This document shows positions 36,353 through 44,625 of a stretch of 64,000 bases of DNA, one piece after another; within the stretch, counting starts at the first letter, position 1; every line of letters starts with the position of its first letter. Origin of the DNA: Priestia megaterium (lineage in GTDB: Bacteria; Bacillota; Bacilli; Bacillales; Bacillaceae_H). The position numbers and the translations under genes are program-made. The stretch lies in assembly GCF_009497655.1 (NCBI RefSeq), contig NZ_CP023317.1, forward strand, positions 2,261,501 through 2,325,500, written 5' to 3'. The notes under the pieces were generated by a model. The model had not been told where the DNA came from. It worked only from the letters and a program-made list of their open reading frames with translations, and searched no databases.

Positions 36353-37597
36353 GTGTATTTTTCTTACTCTGACAAAGTAGTGAAGCTGCAAAAAGAATTG
36401 AGCTCTTTTATGGAAGAGCATATTTATCCAAATGAACAGCTATACGAACAACAGCTGAATGAACAGCCATCTAGATGGTCAGCTGTTCCTCCAATCATGG
36501 AAGAGTTAAAAGAAAAAGCAAAGCGAGCTGGGCTATGGAACTTATTTTTGCCAGAAAGCGAATACGGAGCAGGTCTAACAAATGTAGAATACGCTCCTCT
36601 TTGCGAAATTATGGGCCGTTCTATTATTGGACCAGAAGCTTTTAACTGCGGAGCTCCTGACACTGGCAATATGGAAGTGCTGGTTCGATACGGAACGCCT
36701 GAACAGAAAGAAAAATGGCTAAAGCCTCTGTTAAATGGAGACATTCGCTCCTGCTTTTCTATGACAGAACCGGATATAGGTTCTTCTGATGCCACAAACA
36801 TTCAGTGCAGTATTGTAAGAGAAGGCGATGAATATGTAATCAACGGAAGAAAATGGTGGTCTTCAGGTGCGGGAGATCCTCGCTGCAAAATTGCTATTGT
36901 CATGGGAAAAAGCGATTTTAACGCATCTAAATATGAACAGCAGTCTATGATTCTAGTTCCATTAAATACTCCGGGAGTTAAAATTGAACGAATGCTGCCA
37001 GTCTTTGGATACGATCACGCTCCTCATGGACATGCTGAAATTCATTATGACAATGTGCGTGTGCCAGCATCCAATATGCTTTTAGGCGAAGGAAAAGGGT
37101 TTGCTATTGCTCAAGGTAGATTAGGGCCTGGACGTATTCATCACTGCATGCGTCTAATAGGAGCAGCTGAAAGAGCGCTCGAAGAATTATGTAAGCGTAT
37201 TCAAAGTCGTTCTACATTTAATAAGTTGCTTTCTCAGCAAGGGGTTATTCAAGAATGGGTGGCAGAATCGCGTATTGAAATTGAGCAAGCTCGCTTATTA
37301 ACATTAAAAGCTGCTTATATGATGGACACAGTTGGAAATAAAAAAGCGCGGAAAGAAATTGCCATGATTAAAGTAATAGCTCCTGCTATGGCTTTAAAAG
37401 TCATTGATCGTGCCATTCAAGCATTTGGAGCAGCAGGTGTTTCAGAAGACACGCCGCTTGCGGCACTTTGGGCAAATGCCCGCACTCTTCGCCTCGCTGA
37501 TGGTCCAGACGAAGTGCACAAAGCACAGCTTGCAAGACTTGAGCTAAAATCCTATCAAGAACAGGAGGCAACCTATGCACATAAAGGATCTGTTTGA
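36353..37597 (+). CDS. Acyl-CoA dehydrogenase, ACAD11-like
   Basis: 414 residues from GTG 36353 after GAGGGAC. Acyl-CoA dehydrogenase landmarks: [14 protein letters not shown] near 131-145 and a C-terminal [19 protein letters not shown]. Several segments are characteristic of the dehydrogenase half of ACAD11/ACAD10 rather than general beta-oxidation enzymes: [36 protein letters not shown] and [14 protein letters not shown]. In ACAD10/11 this half acts on phosphorylated 4-hydroxyacyl-CoA made by a fused kinase; here the matching kinase is the separate gene at 42827. First gene of a three-gene operon, overlapping the next by 23 bp. Confidence 0.88.
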   Translation: MYFSYSDKVVKLQKELSSFMEEHIYPNEQLYEQQLNEQPSRWSAVPPIMEELKEKAKRAGLWNLFLPESEYGAGLTNVEYAPLCEIMGRSIIGPEAFNCGAPDTGNMEVLVRYGTPEQKEKWLKPLLNGDIRSCFSMTEPDIGSSDATNIQCSIVREGDEYVINGRKWWSSGAGDPRCKIAIVMGKSDFNASKYEQQSMILVPLNTPGVKIERMLPVFGYDHAPHGHAEIHYDNVRVPASNMLLGEGKGFAIAQGRLGPGRIHHCMRLIGAAERALEELCKRIQSRSTFNKLLSQQGVIQEWVAESRIEIEQARLLTLKAAYMMDTVGNKKARKEIAMIKVIAPAMALKVIDRAIQAFGAAGVSEDTPLAALWANARTLRLADGPDEVHKAQLARLELKSYQEQEATYAHKGSV

Positions 37598-38348
37598 TTT
37601 AACTGGAAAAACAGCTATTATTACCGGAGGAGGCAGAGGATTAGGAGAGCAAATGGCAGAAGGGCTTGCAGAGGCAGGGGCAAATATTGTTCTATGCTCA
37701 AGAAAAAAAGAAGCATGTCAGCAAGTGGCTGATCGATTGGCCACCGTGGGCGTAAAAACCCTCGCTTTAGCATGTGACATCAGTCAGCCTGAAGATATTA
37801 AAAATGTCGTGGATCAAACGATTGAAACATTTGGACGCATCGATATCTTAATTAACAACAGCGGAGCTACGTGGGGAGCTTCGGCTGAAGAAATGCCTCT
37901 TGAAGCATGGCAAAAAGTGATGAATATTAATGTGACGGGCACGTTTTTAATGTCACAAGAAGCTGGAAAAGAAATGATTAAACAAAAAGCTGGTAAGATT
38001 ATTAACATTGCTTCAATTGCGGGTCTTGGAGGAACGGACCCTCAGTATATGGATACAATCGGGTACAACACGAGTAAAGGAGCGGTCATTACGTTCACGA
38101 AAGATTTAGCTGTCAAATGGGGACAGCATAATATTCAAGTTAATGCAATTGCGCCGGGATTTTTTCCTACTAAAATGTCAGGTGCGATTATGGAACAAGG
38201 AAAAGATTATTTTCTAAGTCAAACCCCTTTAAAACGCTTTGGCTCCGAAGCTGATTTAAAAGGAGCGGCTGTTTTTCTTGCTTCTGCAGCGTCTAATTAT
38301 ATTACGGGCGATATTCTGACAGTAGACGGTGGAGTTCATGCTATGTGA
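37575..38348 (+). CDS. SDR family oxidoreductase
   Basis: 257 residues. TGGGRGLG near 18-25 binds the cofactor, NNSG (usual NNAG) near 92-95, SIAGLGG serine region near 146 and YNTSKGA near 162-168 supply Ser-Tyr-Lys. The gluconate-5-dehydrogenase-like profile ([17 protein letters not shown] type start) is common among hydroxyacyl or polyol reductases. The start ATG follows CAGGAGGCAACCT and lies inside the end of the dehydrogenase gene, so the two are coupled. A role in reducing or oxidising a keto/hydroxyacyl intermediate is inferred from context. Confidence 0.85.
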   Translation: MHIKDLFDLTGKTAIITGGGRGLGEQMAEGLAEAGANIVLCSRKKEACQQVADRLATVGVKTLALACDISQPEDIKNVVDQTIETFGRIDILINNSGATWGASAEEMPLEAWQKVMNINVTGTFLMSQEAGKEMIKQKAGKIINIASIAGLGGTDPQYMDTIGYNTSKGAVITFTKDLAVKWGQHNIQVNAIAPGFFPTKMSGAIMEQGKDYFLSQTPLKRFGSEADLKGAAVFLASAASNYITGDILTVDGGVHAM

Positions 38349-38367
38349 ATAAGAAAGGAGTTACTCA

Positions 38368-39984
38368 ATGGAAGACGTTAAAAAATGGTTTACACCTTAT
38401 CCAGAAGCCTACACTCATGACATTCACATCGAAGATATTTCACTATTTGATATGCTGAAAGAAACAGCCGAACGTTATCCTGCTCACACAGCCACGCGCA
38501 TGTATCAGCATACGTTAACGTACCAGGAGCTGTACCACTCAGTTCGCGTATTTGCAGGAGCACTGCAGAAAAAAGGGATTAAAAAAGGAGATCGTGTAGC
38601 AATTATGCTGCCAAATTGTCCGCAATATATAATAAGCTATTTTGGCATTATAGCAGCGGGCGGCATTGTCACTCAGGTCAACCCCATGCTTGTCGAACAA
38701 GAACTAAAGCATATTTTACACGATTCCGGCGCAAAAAAAATAATTCTACTCGATGATTTTTATACGAGACTTCAAGAGATAAGGAATCGTGTTGAGATAG
38801 AAGAAGCGATAACCGTCAGCTTGCAAAAACCTTTTGTTCCTACATCACCAGACCTTTCCTTCTTAGATTTTCTAACCATTAAGCATGAATTTCATCAGCC
38901 GGTCATCCATCCAGCACACGATATTGCTGTTCTTCAGTATACGGGAGGAACGACCGGACCATCTAAAGGTGCGATGCTTACACATACAAACATTTACACA
39001 AACGCAGTTCAATCATACGAAATATTTAAGCATGATATTGAATTAGGAAAAGAAAAATGCTTAACCGTTATTCCATTGTTTCACGTATTTGGCATGACTT
39101 CCTGTATGCATTTATCAATTCTTTGCGGAAATGAAATATTGCTATTGCCGCGTTTTGATTTAGAAGAAGTACTAAATACAATCAAAAAAGAGCAGCCTAG
39201 TATTTTTCCTGGAGTGCCAACTATGTATGTCGCGATTACCAATCATCCGCGGGCAGAAGAATACAATATCGAAAGTATTCGCATCTGCAACAGCGGCAGT
39301 GCGCCAATGCCTGTTGAGCTGATGAAAGAGTTCGAACGAAAAACGGGTGCTAAAGTGTTAGAAGGGTACGGCTTATCAGAAGCGTCCCCCGTGACGCATT
39401 GCAACCTGCCGTTTTGTGAACGAAAGCCAGGCACAGTCGGACTTGGCGTTCCGCAAACTGCTTATAAAATTGTAGACGTGGCTACAGGAACAAAAGAACT
39501 GCCAAGAGGAGAGCTCGGAGAAATAGTGATTAAAGGCCCTCAAGTTATGAAGGGCTATTGGAATCAGCCTGAAGAAACAGCTCACGCGCTTAGAAACGGC
39601 TGGCTGTACACAGGAGATATTGGACAGATAGACGAAGATGGGTATTTATCCATTGTTGATCGCAAAAAAGATATGATTATTGCGAGTGGTTTTAATGTGT
39701 ATCCTCGAGATATTGAAGAAGTTTTATATGAGCACAGCCACATTAAAGAAGCCGTTGTCATTGGCGTTCCGCATCCTTACAGAGGAGAAACAATTAAAGC
39801 GATTTTAGTAGTGAAAGAAGGAAAATCTCTTTCTGAAGAAGAGCTTACTTCTTATTGTCGACATCATCTTGCAGCTTACAAAATTCCGCGAATCTTTGAG
39901 TTTCGCGCTGAGCTTCCTAAGACCAATGTAGGGAAAATTTTACGAAGAGCACTGCGAGAAGAAGTGGTGAAAGAAACGATGTAA
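38368..39984 (+). CDS. Long-chain fatty acid-CoA ligase-type AMP-binding enzyme
   Basis: 538 residues. ANL superfamily motifs in order: YTGGTTGPSKGAMLTH near 191-206 (P-loop), EGYGLSEASPVTH near 332, WLYTGDIGQIDEDGYL near 411-426, VDRKKDMIIASGFNVYPRDIEE near 429 in two parts, and the C-terminal catalytic Lys in LPKTNVGKILRRAL. It activates carboxylic acids to acyl-CoA via acyl-AMP. It starts 19 bp after the SDR and ends the first operon of the island, so it probably loads the pathway's substrate acid. Confidence 0.9.
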   Translation: MEDVKKWFTPYPEAYTHDIHIEDISLFDMLKETAERYPAHTATRMYQHTLTYQELYHSVRVFAGALQKKGIKKGDRVAIMLPNCPQYIISYFGIIAAGGIVTQVNPMLVEQELKHILHDSGAKKIILLDDFYTRLQEIRNRVEIEEAITVSLQKPFVPTSPDLSFLDFLTIKHEFHQPVIHPAHDIAVLQYTGGTTGPSKGAMLTHTNIYTNAVQSYEIFKHDIELGKEKCLTVIPLFHVFGMTSCMHLSILCGNEILLLPRFDLEEVLNTIKKEQPSIFPGVPTMYVAITNHPRAEEYNIESIRICNSGSAPMPVELMKEFERKTGAKVLEGYGLSEASPVTHCNLPFCERKPGTVGLGVPQTAYKIVDVATGTKELPRGELGEIVIKGPQVMKGYWNQPEETAHALRNGWLYTGDIGQIDEDGYLSIVDRKKDMIIASGFNVYPRDIEEVLYEHSHIKEAVVIGVPHPYRGETIKAILVVKEGKSLSEEELTSYCRHHLAAYKIPRIFEFRAELPKTNVGKILRRALREEVVKETM

Positions 39985-40027
39985 AGAAGCTGAACATAAA
40001 CAAACTTTTTCAAAAGCTCCCTCTAAG

Positions 40028-40039
40028 CCATGGTATAAT
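40028..40039 (+). promoter_or_regulatory. Extended -10 promoter of the tetR-type gene
   Basis: TGGTATAAT (extended -10 TGn) about 35 bp before the regulator start; no good -35. Confidence 0.45.
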
Positions 40040-40074
40040 TTGTGAAAATGAGAAAAGACAGAGAGGGTTTGACG

Positions 40075-40641
40075 ATGAAAGATTTGATGATGGAACGAAG
40101 CATTCAGCTTTTTGCTCAAAAAGGTTTCAAAGAAACGTCTATTCAAGATATTGTAAATGAATTAAACGTCACAAAAGGAACGTTTTATTATTATTTTAAA
40201 AGCAAGCAAGAGCTTTTAATGGATATTCACCTTCAATATATTGAAAGATTAATAGAAAACCAAGAGACGATTCTTGCAGATAAGACAATATCTTATCCTG
40301 AAAAGCTGCACAGCATTATTTTTAAACTTGTTCATGATATTGAGAAAGAAGGTCTTCGAGCTAAAGTGTTTTTTCGAGAGATGCGTCATTTGAGTGAAGA
40401 ACACTTAGAACAAATCATTCCAAAGCGCGATCGTTTTAAAGAAAACGTACAGGAAATTATTGAAAAAGGAATGGAAGCAGGGCAGTTCCGTTCAGATTTG
40501 CCTTCAGATATCGTGACGCTAGGCATATTAGGAATGACAAATTGGAGCTATTTTTGGTTTCAGCCGGATGGTGAAAAGTCAGATCGAGAAGTTGCGGCTA
40601 TTTTTTATAAGATGTTAATGAAAGGTATTCAGTCACAGTAG
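40075..40641 (+). CDS. TetR/AcrR-family transcriptional regulator
   Basis: 188 residues from ATG 40075 (GAGAGGG upstream); an earlier in-frame ATG lacks a site. Residues 1-50 are a TetR HTH: RSIQLFAQKGFKETSIQDI, VNELNVTKGTFYYYFKSK, ELLMDI. The C-terminal ligand domain is of FadR/LiuR-like length. It sits between the two halves of the acyl-CoA island, so it is the likely local repressor, probably released by an acyl-CoA. The palindrome at 36313 is a candidate target. Confidence 0.88.
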   Translation: MKDLMMERSIQLFAQKGFKETSIQDIVNELNVTKGTFYYYFKSKQELLMDIHLQYIERLIENQETILADKTISYPEKLHSIIFKLVHDIEKEGLRAKVFFREMRHLSEEHLEQIIPKRDRFKENVQEIIEKGMEAGQFRSDLPSDIVTLGILGMTNWSYFWFQPDGEKSDREVAAIFYKMLMKGIQSQ

Positions 40642-40659
40642 CTGCTAGGCTGGACAGTG

Positions 40660-40700
40660 CTCGTAAAAGGTGGGAAAGTATAAGCTCTTTCTCTCCTTTT
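40660..40700 (+). terminator. Weak hairpin after the regulator gene
   Basis: AAAAGGTGGGAAAG / CTTTCTCTCCTTTT with one mismatch and one G-U pair, then ATATT. Partial terminator; some readthrough into the next operon is possible. Confidence 0.45.
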
Positions 40701-40721
40701 ATATTAAAAGGAGGCTATAAC

Positions 40722-41606
40722 ATGAATAGTAAAGATATACAGCGTATTGCTGTCATTGGCGCAGGACAAATGGGACATCAAATTGGTATGCTTTGTGCAC
40801 TTGGAGGATATGAAACAATTATTCAAGATATGAATGAACAATCACTCATAGAGGCAAAAAATAAGCTGGAAGCAATTATAGACAAGTGGGTTCACAAAGG
40901 CAAAATTTCCTCTGATGCTAAAGAAGCCGCATTTCAAAGGTTGTCTTTTACAAGCACATTAAAGGAAGCGGTTTCAAGTGCTGATTTTGTGATTGAAGCT
41001 GTTGTAGAAAAGTTAGATGTAAAACAAAGCGTCTTTAAAGAAATAGATGAGTACGCACCAAGTCACGCCATTTTAGCATCGAATAGTTCAACAATTGTTA
41101 ACTCGCTTATTGCAAGTGCAACAAACCGTCCAGAGCAAATCGTTAACATGCATTTCTTTTTTCCTCCTCTTGTAATGGACTGCGTAGAAGTTGTGATGAG
41201 TGAAAAGACAAGTGAACAAACAGCTCAAACGACAATGGAAGTTTGCAAGCAAATTAATCGCACAGCAGTCCTTCTGAAAAAAGAAATCTCAGGTTTTATT
41301 GCCAATCGAATTTTAGGAGCGCTGCAAAAAGAAGCCGTTTTCCTTTACGAAAATGGATACGCAGATTTTGAAGACATTGATACGATTTGCAAAAAAGCGC
41401 TCAATCACCCGATCGGTCCTTTTGAATTGATGGATCTCTCAGGAATTGACGTCGGATATTTTGTGATGCAGCAGCGCTATAGCGAAACAGGGGACCCTGA
41501 GGACAAGCCAGCTGCGTGCATAGAAGAAAAAGTTCAAAAAGGCGAGCTTGGACGCAAAACAGGAAAAGGTTTTTACACATACCACACACAGGGAGTGAAG
41601 CAATGA
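40722..41606 (+). CDS. 3-hydroxyacyl-CoA dehydrogenase (3-hydroxybutyryl-CoA type)
   Basis: 294 residues after AAAAGGAGGCTATAAC. NAD-binding motif VIGAGQMGHQIGMLCA near residues 12-27 (GxGxxG), catalytic HFFFPPLVMDCVEV near 143-156 (His, here H-F-F-F), FIANRILGALQKEA near 192 and a helical dimerisation domain with GPFELMDLSGIDVGY. It oxidises L-3-hydroxyacyl-CoA to 3-oxoacyl-CoA in beta-oxidation. First gene of an eight-to-nine-gene operon; its stop overlaps the ATG of the enoyl-CoA hydratase (ATGA). Confidence 0.9.
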   Translation: MNSKDIQRIAVIGAGQMGHQIGMLCALGGYETIIQDMNEQSLIEAKNKLEAIIDKWVHKGKISSDAKEAAFQRLSFTSTLKEAVSSADFVIEAVVEKLDVKQSVFKEIDEYAPSHAILASNSSTIVNSLIASATNRPEQIVNMHFFFPPLVMDCVEVVMSEKTSEQTAQTTMEVCKQINRTAVLLKKEISGFIANRILGALQKEAVFLYENGYADFEDIDTICKKALNHPIGPFELMDLSGIDVGYFVMQQRYSETGDPEDKPAACIEEKVQKGELGRKTGKGFYTYHTQGVKQ

Positions 41607-42385
41607 TGAAAAAATTTGTACGTATTGAAAAAGAAGAGAAAACAGCTATTGTAACCATTGATAATCCGCCTTTAAATGTAATGAGCCAGGCTGTTGTGCA
41701 GCAGCTTGAAGAAACGTATGAAGAGCTTAGTAAAGATCCTGATGTCATTACAATCATTTTAACGGGAGCGGGCGACCGGGCGTTTATGGCTGGAGCTGAT
41801 ATTAAAGAATTTCCACAGCTAATGGGACAAAGCGGTATTAAAGAAGAGTTTATGAAAACCCATCGTGTTTTGCAAAAACTTGAAAACATTGAAAAACCAA
41901 CAATTGTCGTGTTAAACGGTTTAACGTTTGGGGGAGGGTGCGAACTTTCACTAACCGCTGATATACGCATTGCCGAAGAACATGCTCAAATCGGTCTTCC
42001 GGAAGTGAAGCTCGGATTGTTTCCCGGAGGCGGCGGAACTCAGCGTCTTCCGCGCGTAATCGGCGCATCTAAAGCTAAAGAATGGATGTTTGCCGGCAGT
42101 CCTGTTTCGGCGGAAGAAGCACTTCATGCAGGCTTTGCCAATCATGTAACGCCTAAAGGAAAAGGGCTCGAAAAAGCAAAAGAGCTGGCTAAGAAATTTA
42201 ACCGTCACTCTCTTCCGTCACTTTCTCGAATTAAGGCAGCGGTAAACGAAGGAATGAATCGTACACTATCTGAAGGTCTTGAACTTGAGGCAGAGCTGTT
42301 TGAAGAAGTCTTTCAAACAGAAGATATTAAAGAAGGAGTATCAGCATTTTTTGAAAAGCGTCCCGCTGTTTTTTCACATAAGTAA
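41603..42385 (+). CDS. Enoyl-CoA hydratase/isomerase
   Basis: 260 residues from ATG 41603 (GGGAG seven bases upstream). Crotonase-fold motifs: AGAGDRAFMAGADIKEF near 56-72 (oxyanion hole), NGLTFGGGCELSLTADIRIA near 100-118, and GLPEVKLGLFPGGGGTQRLPR near 130 in which E and E-like positions (PEVKLG, PGGGGTQ) fit hydratases. Second gene of the operon, coupled to the dehydrogenase by ATGA overlap. It hydrates trans-2-enoyl-CoA. Confidence 0.88.
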   Translation: MMKKFVRIEKEEKTAIVTIDNPPLNVMSQAVVQQLEETYEELSKDPDVITIILTGAGDRAFMAGADIKEFPQLMGQSGIKEEFMKTHRVLQKLENIEKPTIVVLNGLTFGGGCELSLTADIRIAEEHAQIGLPEVKLGLFPGGGGTQRLPRVIGASKAKEWMFAGSPVSAEEALHAGFANHVTPKGKGLEKAKELAKKFNRHSLPSLSRIKAAVNEGMNRTLSEGLELEAELFEEVFQTEDIKEGVSAFFEKRPAVFSHK

Positions 42386-42399
42386 AGGAGGAGAAAACC

Positions 42400-42801
42400 A
42401 TGTATGAAACACAGGTCAAAGTGCGTTTTTGCGAAACAGACGCACTCGGTCACATTAACAATACGAGCTATTTCATTTATTTAGAAGAGGCACGCATTGC
42501 TTTTTTTGAAGAAATGGGAGCATCCATGCATACAGAAAAGTGGGAGTATATTTTAGCGTCTACTAAATGTGATTTTGTTGCGCAAGGATATTTTAATCAA
42601 GTGTTAATGATTAAAACCTTTGTATCTAATGTCGGCAATAAAAGCTTTACAATTGGTCATGAAATTACCGACAGCAAGACGGGATCGCTGATTGCCAAAG
42701 GAGAAGCTGTCATCGTGTACTTTGATTTTGATGCACAAAAAAGCGTTTCTATTCCAGCGGATATTAAGCAGTTTTTGATGAATTATAAAGTAGCTGTTTA
42801 A
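42400..42801 (+). CDS. Acyl-CoA thioesterase (4HBT hotdog family)
   Basis: 133 residues, the single-hotdog length. The 4-hydroxybenzoyl-CoA-thioesterase motif FCETDALGHINNTSYFIYLEEARIAFF begins at residue 8, with catalytic Asp in ETDALGHINN. It hydrolyses short or medium acyl-CoA thioesters and may release product or trapped CoA. Start ATG 14 bp after the previous stop, preceded by AAAGGAGGAGAAAACC. Confidence 0.87.
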   Translation: MYETQVKVRFCETDALGHINNTSYFIYLEEARIAFFEEMGASMHTEKWEYILASTKCDFVAQGYFNQVLMIKTFVSNVGNKSFTIGHEITDSKTGSLIAKGEAVIVYFDFDAQKSVSIPADIKQFLMNYKVAV

Positions 42802-42826
42802 CTATAAAAAAGCAGGTGGTAAAAGA

Positions 42827-43885
42827 ATGTCACAAATCATTCCCGTACGAAAAGGAGAGGAATTAAACACGGAAAAACTGCATCAGTTTCTCCGTGTTTC
42901 GATTCTTGATTTACCTAAAGAGCCTCTTGTAATCAAGCAATTTGGATCAGGTGCGTCCAATTTAACCTACGCTCTTTCAGTCGGAGAGTGGGAGGCGGTG
43001 TTGAGACGCCCGCCATTTGGGCCAGTTGCGCCAAAAGCGCATGACATGGAAAGAGAATACAAGATTTTATCTGTTTTATCGAAGTCGTTCCCTCTCGCTC
43101 CTAGGCCGTATGTGTTTTGTGAAGATGAGACGGTGGTCGGAAAATCCTTTTTTTTAATGGAGCGAAAGCACGGTGTTCTCATCGACACAGCGTTTCCAAA
43201 AGAAGTGAAAGAAACGAGCCAACTTTGCCGTCGTATTTCAGAACAAATGGTGGATGTCCTTGTTCAGCTTCATGATGTTCCTTATAAAGGCACGCTCCTT
43301 GAAGAAATCAGCAAGCCTGAAGGTTTTTTAGAACGTCAAGTACACGGCTGGATTCATCGTTATGAAAAATCAAAAACAAGTGACATACCGGAAGTAGAAG
43401 CACTAAAGAAATGGTTGACCACACACATCCCCACTTCACAGCATCCAACCATTATTCACTATGATTATAAGCTTAACAATACGTTATTTTCACCGGATGG
43501 AAATAAAATTGTAGGATTATTTGACTGGGAAATGACAACCGTTGGAGACCCGCTTGCTGATTTGGGAGTGGCGATGAGCTATTGGATGGAAGACAGCGAC
43601 CCTGAACTTTTAAAAAGAGGATTGGGGAACCCACCTGTTACTGTGCAAAAAAGCTTTTATTCCCGTCGAGATTTTGTGGAAGCGTATGCTAAAAAAAGCG
43701 GACGAGATGTGTCACACATTGACTTTTACCTGAAGTTTGCGTACTTCAAACTTGCTGTCATTTGTCAGCAAATTTATTACCGTTATAAAAAAGGCCAAAC
43801 AAATGACAAACGGTTTTCACAATTTGGAGAGTATGTAAAAACGCTGATTATTCATGCTCTGCATACAGAACGCAGGCATATATGA
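42827..43885 (+). CDS. APH-family kinase, ACAD10/11 kinase-domain and LvaA-like
   Basis: 352 residues with an aminoglycoside-phosphotransferase fold: FGSGASNLTYAL near 42-53 (nucleotide loop), VLRRPPFGP near 60, IIHYDYKLNNTLF near 208-220 (Brenner motif, catalytic Asp), GLFDWEMTTVGDPLADLG near 228-245 (metal-binding Asp) and YYRYKKGQ near the end. The LRRPP and WEM...GDPLADL details are those of the ACAD10/11 N-terminal kinase and of LvaA, which phosphorylate the 4-hydroxyl of hydroxyacyl-CoAs. Its stop overlaps the next ATG (ATGA), coupling it to a ComB-type phosphatase. Confidence 0.85.
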   Translation: MSQIIPVRKGEELNTEKLHQFLRVSILDLPKEPLVIKQFGSGASNLTYALSVGEWEAVLRRPPFGPVAPKAHDMEREYKILSVLSKSFPLAPRPYVFCEDETVVGKSFFLMERKHGVLIDTAFPKEVKETSQLCRRISEQMVDVLVQLHDVPYKGTLLEEISKPEGFLERQVHGWIHRYEKSKTSDIPEVEALKKWLTTHIPTSQHPTIIHYDYKLNNTLFSPDGNKIVGLFDWEMTTVGDPLADLGVAMSYWMEDSDPELLKRGLGNPPVTVQKSFYSRRDFVEAYAKKSGRDVSHIDFYLKFAYFKLAVICQQIYYRYKKGQTNDKRFSQFGEYVKTLIIHALHTERRHI

Positions 43886-44625
43886 AAAGAAAAGTTCACG
43901 TAATACTCAAAAAAGAAGAGCTTCTTGCCAAAAAGCTAGAAGGAAAAACGGTCGTTATATTTGACATCTTATTGGCTACTTCAACAATTGCGGCTGCTTT
44001 ACAACAAGGAGCAATAGAGGTTATTCCCGTAAAAAACGAAGAAGAAGCGCGCAATAAAGCAAAAACGTATAAGCCTGATGAAATTGCGCTTGTAGGCGAA
44101 TATAGAGGGAAAACGATTGAAGGCTTTTTTGATCCAAGCCCCAGCACGATAAAGCAGCATGTTCAAGATAAAACGGTTATTTTGTCCACCACTAATGGAA
44201 CGGTGGCCATTCATAACGCTGAAAAAGCAAAACATGTCTATGCAGCTTCACTGTTAAACGGAGAAGCGGTTGCCAGTGCTGTTTGTCAACCAAGTCAAGA
44301 TGAAACTGTTTTATTGGTTTGTTCAGGTTCATCCGATCGCTTCTGTCTAGAAGATTTATATGGAGCGGGGTACTTTATAAGCTGTCTTCTGCAACTAAAA
44401 ACATTTTATTTAACGGATGCTGCAAAAGCCGCACTGCTTTTGTATAAGGCTTATGAGCATTCATCTCTTGAAATATTGAAACACTCAGCCGTAGGAGAAA
44501 TGCTCACTCAGTATGGCTTTCTAGACGAAATTGGCTTTGTAAGCCGGAAAAACGTCTACTCTGTAGTTCCTAAGGTAGTGAAGAAAAAGCTAGTAAACGG
44601 GGAGGAAATGATATGTCTGAAATGA
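43882..44625 (+). CDS. ComB-family (2-phosphosulfolactate phosphatase-like) protein
   Basis: 247 residues, normal ComB length. Family features: VVIFDILLATSTIAAAL near 23-39 (usual DVLRATTT), VGEYRGKTIEGFFDPSPS near 72-89 (usual GGERGG...FDLGNSP), ILSTTNGTVAI near 100-110 and AASLLNGEAVA near 120. ComB hydrolyses 2-phospho-3-sulfolactate in archaeal coenzyme M synthesis; many bacterial homologues have unknown substrates. Here it is translationally coupled to the APH-type kinase upstream and overlaps the dehydrogenase downstream by 13 bp. Deviations at the R of LRATTT and in the GGERGG loop suggest a different substrate. Confidence 0.8.
   Translation: MKRKVHVILKKEELLAKKLEGKTVVIFDILLATSTIAAALQQGAIEVIPVKNEEEARNKAKTYKPDEIALVGEYRGKTIEGFFDPSPSTIKQHVQDKTVILSTTNGTVAIHNAEKAKHVYAASLLNGEAVASAVCQPSQDETVLLVCSGSSDRFCLEDLYGAGYFISCLLQLKTFYLTDAAKAALLLYKAYEHSSLEILKHSAVGEMLTQYGFLDEIGFVSRKNVYSVVPKVVKKKLVNGEEMICLK

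Noticed and set aside
41401-41970. A 189-codon minus-strand frame over the hydroxyacyl-CoA dehydrogenase/hydratase junction
   Set aside because: Antisense shadow of two well-supported coupled genes with low-complexity Ser/Pro-rich translation.
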